Assembly: GCF_003259845.1 (NCBI RefSeq)
Contig: NZ_QLMJ01000034.1
Coordinates: 1 to 43,472 of the forward strand
Length of the DNA: 43,472 bases
Reading direction: 5' to 3'
DNA from: Actinoplanes lutulentus
Lineage (GTDB): Bacteria > Actinomycetota > Actinomycetes > Mycobacteriales > Micromonosporaceae
Of the stretch, positions 40,049 through 43,472 are shown piece by piece (position 1 is the first letter of the stretch; each line of letters begins with the position of its first letter). Made by a program: the position numbers and the translations under genes. The notes under the pieces are model-generated. The model did not search any database and had not been told where the DNA came from. It worked only from the letters and a program-made list of their open reading frames with translations.

Positions 40049-40099
40049 TCCTCGCGTTCGGCCCGAGTTTGAAGGTCTTGGGTCTGCTCCTGCCTTTTT

Positions 40100-40126
40100 G
40101 GCCGGGGCAGCGGAGCTACCCCGGCC
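40100..40126 (-). terminator. Hairpin downstream of the small SnoaL-like gene
   Basis: GGCCGGGG and CCCCGGCC form an 8-bp stem; the inner AGC/GCT can extend it past one mismatch. It is 9 bases after the stop at 40136 (minus strand). The plus strand has five T's just before it, giving A's, not T's, after it in the minus direction. Confidence 0.55.
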
Positions 40127-40135
40127 GGCTGTCGG

Positions 40136-40459
40136 TCAGGCCGCGGCGATGGTGAGGTCGGTGACGAGGTCGTCCTTTGTCGCGAAGGTGAACGCGAAGT
40201 TCAGAGGTCCGCCAGGGAAGTCACCGTCCGAGGAGGCCACGAGCCTGTCGCCGTCGAAAGACGTCGGCGTGATCACGACCTTCGGCGCGATCAGGTGGCT
40301 CTGGAACCAGCCACGGATATCGGCTTCGGCGACGTAGGTCTTTCCGTCGTCACGGATGGTGGCACCGTCGGCAAAGACCGCGAACAGCGCTTCGCTGTCG
40401 TGCGCGTTGTTAGCCGCGACGAAGTTCTCGACAGCCTTGGGCAGGTTGACAACACTCAT
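40136..40459 (-). CDS. Small SnoaL/NTF2-like protein
   Basis: 107 residues. AVENFVAANNAHDSEALFAV and FADGATIRDDGKTYVAEADI then RGWFQSHLIAPK form the N-terminal half of the NTF2 fold. It is the usual length for short SnoaL-like proteins. AAAGGGAAACA directly precedes the ATG at 40459. It is divergent from the broken SDR gene across only 35 bp. The function is unknown; SnoaL-like/SDR neighbours are common and often belong to one detoxification step. Confidence 0.82.
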   Translation of the reverse strand: MSVVNLPKAVENFVAANNAHDSEALFAVFADGATIRDDGKTYVAEADIRGWFQSHLIAPKVVITPTSFDGDRLVASSDGDFPGGPLNFAFTFATKDDLVTDLTIAAA

Positions 40460-40494
40460 TGTTTCCCTTTCGACTCTGCGGTATCAGGGCGTAT

Positions 40495-41268
40495 GTGCGC
40501 GACCGGCTGGACGGTCGCCGAGCACTGGTCACAGGCGGGTCGAAGGGCTCGGGCAAGGCGGTGGCCGAACGACTCCGGGAACTGGGTGCGGACGTCTATG
40601 TGACGGCACGCTCGATGCCCGAGGGGTACGAGTTCCCCGACCGCTTCATCGCGGCCGATACGTCCACGATCGAGGGTTCGGCCGCTGTCGCTGCGAGGCT
40701 GACCGAGGCCGGCGGTGTGGACATCCTCGTTCACGTCGTGGGAGGCGCCTCGACGCCCGCCGGCGGCTTCGCGGTGATCACCGATGAGCAGTGGCTGATC
40801 GAGATGAACCTGAACTTCCTCGGCGCGGTTCGACTCGACCGCGCTCTCCTGCCGGGGATGATCAAATCCGGATCAGGCGTCGTGCTCCACTTCACGTCGA
40901 TCCAGCGTGAGCTACCGCTCTATGACGCGTCCCTCGCGTACGCGGCTGCGAAGGCGGCTCTTCGCACCTACAGCAAGGGTCTCGCGAACTAGCTCGGGCC
41001 GCGTGGTGTGCGAGTCAACGCGATCAGTCCCGGCGGGATCGAGACCGAGGCGTACGAGCGATTCGTCGACCGGATCGCCGAGGGCAACAACATCACCCGG
41101 GATGAAGCCAAGAAGAGCGTGATGGACTCCCTCGGCGGCGTGCCTCTCGGCCGGTTCGCGAACACGGAAGAGATCGCCGATCTCGTAGCCTTCCTGGTAT
41201 CCGACCGGGCTTCGGCCATCGTGGGTGCCGAGTACGTCATCGACGGTGGCACCGTCCCGACGGTCTGA
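40495..41268 (+). pseudogene. SDR oxidoreductase interrupted by an in-frame amber codon
   Basis: 257 codons in one frame, broken by TAG at 40990-40992 (codon 166). Before it: the Rossmann motif TGGSKGSGKA, the Ser/Tyr/Lys site with YAAAKAALRTYSKGLAN (YxxxK). After it the frame continues LGPRGVRVNAISPGGIETEA and ends VSDRASAIVGAEYVIDGGTV, the normal SDR C-terminus. One base change (GAG or CAG to TAG) explains the break. The GTG at 40495 is the best start. The catalytic residues lie before the stop, but the substrate loop and last strand are lost unless the stop is read through. It could also be a sequencing error. Confidence 0.85.
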
Positions 41269-41450
41269 GCCCACCGCCAGGGCGATGTCGGCGATTGTTC
41301 ACGCGAACGCGCCACATCTTTCTCACATCCGCTTCTGGGCGCTTCGGGGTTAGGTTTTCTCCAACACTTCCTGTCACTGGGCCATCGTGGCGCGGTGCCC
41401 TCTGCCGCAACATATTGCATATCTCAGCTGGACGAGGATGAGGAGAACGC

Positions 41451-41912
41451 ATGAGCTCCGGAGCCAACCCGCTGGCATTGGAGAAGCAGGTCGGCTACGC
41501 GCTGTCCCTGGCAAGCCGCGCCGTCGTGGCGGTCTACCGGCCGTTGCTGACGGCGGTGGGTCTCACCCACGCGCAATACCTGGTCATGCTGGCGCTGTGG
41601 CAGCACGGCCCGATGTCCGTACGACGCCTGGGTCGCCTGCTGCAGCACGACTCCGGCACCTTGTCGCCGCTGCTCCAGCGGCTCGAGGCTCTCGGATTCG
41701 TACGCCGCGACCGCGACCCGGCCGATCAGCGTGGCGTCACCGTGACGGTCACCGCGGAGGGCTACGTGTTGCGGTCACGCGTTGAGTCCATCCCCTCGGC
41801 CGTCCAGGACCGCCTCGGCATGCCGGTTGAGGAGATCGAACACCTGCATGCCGTCCTGGGCGACGTGGTGGCCGTCGCGCGATCAGCGGCGTCGGAAGAG
41901 ACGCCACGCTGA
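41451..41912 (+). CDS. MarR-family, OhrR-like regulator lacking the redox cysteine
   Basis: 153 residues. LASRAVVAVYRPLLTAVGLT then HAQYLVMLALWQHGPMSVRR and HDSGTLSPLLQRLEALGFVR follow the OhrR organic-peroxide sensor pattern closely. In OhrR the peroxidatic Cys is in a QLCFAL-like block near the N-terminus; here it reads QVGYAL, so the Cys is Gly15, and no Cys is seen in the protein. It therefore must sense something else, or have lost peroxide sensing. GAGGAG seven bases upstream supports the ATG. A short dyad ATAT-TGC-ATAT (41412-41422) lies before it. The broken SDR gene is just upstream. Confidence 0.88.
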   Translation: MSSGANPLALEKQVGYALSLASRAVVAVYRPLLTAVGLTHAQYLVMLALWQHGPMSVRRLGRLLQHDSGTLSPLLQRLEALGFVRRDRDPADQRGVTVTVTAEGYVLRSRVESIPSAVQDRLGMPVEEIEHLHAVLGDVVAVARSAASEETPR

Positions 41913-42021
41913 AGGTGGCACTCACTGCGCGCCACTGAATCCACAGTGAACTCGGCGGTGGGGATCGCGTCGAACAGCTTGGATGATGGTCCCTGCCCCC
42001 CGTCAGGGGCCGTCATCCGCC

Positions 42022-43065
42022 TCAGGCCTCGGACTCCCAGACGTACGAGATCTGAGCGAACAGCGGGTCGAGGTGCACGTCCGTCGTGGCGGTGCCATCG
42101 CGCCACCGCGTCAGGCGGGACTCGATCTCGGCCCGCGCGCCGGTCTGCGAGTCGACGTAGAAGTGCAGCGTCCGTACGCGGTCGTAGGTCTGGTACGCGA
42201 TCAGCGCGCCGTCGGCACCGGCCGCGGCGGTCAGCTCGTCGGAGAACCAGCGCAGCGCGTCGAGTGACTCGTCGATCGGGAGCCTGCCCTCGTCGTAGCT
42301 CTGATACGGCAGTTGGATCCGCACGTGCATGTCGAACCGGGGCCAGCGCTCCGGGCGTACCGGAGCCGCGCTGGTGACCTGGGCGGGTAAGCCGTCCCAC
42401 GCACCGGACCGCACCTCCCAGTAGTCGAGGCTTTCGGCCAGCGCGTTGACGGCTTCCCGGAGCTCGGCCGCAGTACGTGGGCCGGCGGGCTCGACAATGC
42501 TCCACGCGACCTCGTCGATCCAGATCACCGCGTCATCCTCGCCGACGGCCCACTCGACCGCGTGGTGGGCGAAGTTCACCCGGAGATCGTCGGAGAGGCC
42601 CGTGAACGCGGGATGATGGCAGACCACATCGATCTTGCGACGCTCCTGGCTCACCGTGACGCCGAACCGGGCATCGGTCAGATCCAGCACATGCCCGTCG
42701 ATATGCCGGGCGGATTCCAGCGCCAACGGATCAGCAATGACCCGGACGGATCGGTAGGACCAGGTCTCGTCGGCCGGCGGAGCGGCGGCCAGCCACCGCT
42801 CGGCGACCGGACGGGCACCCTCCGGCCAGCGGGGTGTGACGGCCAGCGCGTGCGCGGAGGTGCTGCTCCGTCGTACCTCCCACTCCAGGTCGGGATGGAT
42901 CGCCAGCAGCCTGCGCCCGATCTCCTCGCCGAGCTCGCCGACGGTGCCGGCGCTGACCGCTTCCGCCACCTCGTCGCGCGCGGTGGCCCACCACTGCCAG
43001 AACTCGGGAATGGTCTCGGCCTCCGGCCGCGCTTTCGGCCGCGCTTTCCTCCGGAACAGGTTCAT
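42022..43065 (-). CDS. DUF695-like protein
   Basis: 347 residues. The N-terminal two thirds contain FWQWWATARDEVAEAVSAGT, LEWEVRRSSTSAHALAVTPR and paired sandwich-like strands. The C-terminal part RFDMHVRIQLPYQSYDEGRL with YQTYDRVRTLHFYVDSQTGA resembles the DUF695 family. No catalytic motif or signal peptide is visible, so it is cytoplasmic. The ATG at 43065 lies within a short basic start MNLFRRKARPKARPE. Its function is unknown. Nothing in the layout ties it to the neighbours. Confidence 0.72.
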   Translation of the reverse strand: MNLFRRKARPKARPEAETIPEFWQWWATARDEVAEAVSAGTVGELGEEIGRRLLAIHPDLEWEVRRSSTSAHALAVTPRWPEGARPVAERWLAAAPPADETWSYRSVRVIADPLALESARHIDGHVLDLTDARFGVTVSQERRKIDVVCHHPAFTGLSDDLRVNFAHHAVEWAVGEDDAVIWIDEVAWSIVEPAGPRTAAELREAVNALAESLDYWEVRSGAWDGLPAQVTSAAPVRPERWPRFDMHVRIQLPYQSYDEGRLPIDESLDALRWFSDELTAAAGADGALIAYQTYDRVRTLHFYVDSQTGARAEIESRLTRWRDGTATTDVHLDPLFAQISYVWESEA

Positions 43066-43393
43066 GGCCGCGGAGTTTAGGACTTGCGACGGATGCGATC
43101 CGAGCCGGAAACGACAGAATCACCGGCGTGAACTTTGCCGGCCGCCATTCGTCTGTACGGACGCCGCTCCGCCCGAGTCGCGTATCTGTCGAATGACTTA
43201 ACGGGGCAAGGCCGAATGTCGGTCACCGCGCCGTGCCGCCCCGCCGGGGAAGACCCGGGAAAGCCCGGACAGCGGGCGAACCGCGTTCCGAATCTCGTTC
43301 CGGCCGCAGGCGAATGACTGATTCGGGCGGGTGGCCCGGGAGCTGATCGTAGTTCCCAGCACCGCACCGCATTCAGTTTCGAAGGAGCGAATC
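43066..43393. other. Intergenic region upstream of the right-edge hydrolase
   Basis: About 330 bases without a supported gene. A weak dyad CGAAT-N5-ATTCG (43311-43325) lies about 70 bases before the hydrolase start and could be an operator. The DUF695-like gene starts at its left end and the hydrolase at its right end, so it should hold two divergent promoters. Confidence 0.4.
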
Positions 43394-43472
43394 GTGAAGC
43401 CCACCATTGTTCTCATCCATGGCGCGTTCGCCGAGTCGGCGAGTTGGAACGGCGTGGTCAGCCGGTTGCAGG
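43394..43472 (+). CDS. Alpha/beta hydrolase, cut by the right edge
   Basis: A GTG at 43394 with GAAGGAG upstream opens VKPTIVLIHGAFAESASWNG and VVSRLQ before the window ends. The HGAFAESASW block is the oxyanion-hole region of short alpha/beta hydrolases and parallels LVHGAFADGSGW of the gene at 35981-36679, so the two are probably paralogues of the same esterase group. The nucleophile and His regions lie outside the window. Confidence 0.85.
   Translation, partial: MKPTIVLIHGAFAESASWNGVVSRLQ

Overview
This window is high-GC DNA with GTG starts, GC-rich codon use, LAL-type LuxR regulators, a Ser/Thr kinase with WD40 repeats, a deazaflavin-type (DUF385) oxidoreductase and a DUF4242 (SCO4226-like) gene. 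That points to a filamentous actinomycete. A Micromonosporaceae such as Actinoplanes is my guess, but nothing here fixes the genus. There are no rRNA, tRNA or CRISPR features. It reads as an accessory chromosomal region: many small redox or stress genes next to their own regulators, a few large secreted enzymes, and a notable number of broken gene fragments.

Layout. (1) 1-6350 holds regulator/enzyme pairs. These are a left-edge gene with an operator; an operon of lipoprotein-like alpha/beta hydrolase, thioredoxin-reductase-like flavoprotein and SAM methyltransferase, divergent from an XRE-cupin regulator; a SnoaL-like gene and a TetR gene that share a matched operator/promoter module; and a MerR gene followed by a MerR-type promoter and a second SnoaL-like gene. 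(2) 6351-9900 is a gene graveyard. It has an in-frame coding-like stretch after a stop, the 3' end of an ISAs1-like transposase with a nonsense codon, a piece of an MFS transporter, the 3' part of a PL11 rhamnogalacturonan lyase and a piece of a histidine kinase, interleaved with intact FabH-like and OsmC genes. (3) 9980-15930 has a membrane-anchored hypothetical gene, a peptidoglycan-binding protein, a LAL regulator divergent from a DUF4242 gene, a DinB protein, and the remains of an arylsulfatase plus its formylglycine-generating enzyme, still joined by a 4-bp stop/start overlap. (4) 15934-28159 has the kinase-WD40 protein, a membrane protein, a Nudix hydrolase, a quinone-oxidoreductase-like enzyme, a secreted CocE/NonD hydrolase, a secreted M6 metalloprotease, a secreted beta-lactamase-fold hydrolase, a deazaflavin oxidoreductase and a helical protein of unknown role.

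(5) 28256-31373 is an exported cluster: a MerR-type promoter with a possible leaderless mini-gene, then a secreted protein, a compact copper-amine-oxidase-like protein with an altered cofactor motif, and a DUF305 protein. (6) 31411-34167 is a second LAL regulator with a textbook promoter carrying an operator in its spacer, and probably a leaderless mRNA. (7) 34194-43472 has a methyltransferase, a luciferase-like monooxygenase remnant, three MarR-family genes (one with two clear operators facing an FMN reductase, one OhrR-like without the redox cysteine), hydrolases, a cupin, an alkyltransferase-like DNA repair protein, a SnoaL-like protein, an SDR gene broken by an in-frame amber codon, a DUF695-like protein and a hydrolase cut by the right edge.

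The shared theme is local control of redox or electrophile-handling enzymes by small one-component regulators. I see no clearly new multi-gene defence or biosynthetic system. The strongest new-looking signals are regulatory (matched operator modules) and evolutionary (the decayed sulfatase/maturase pair and the fragment cluster).
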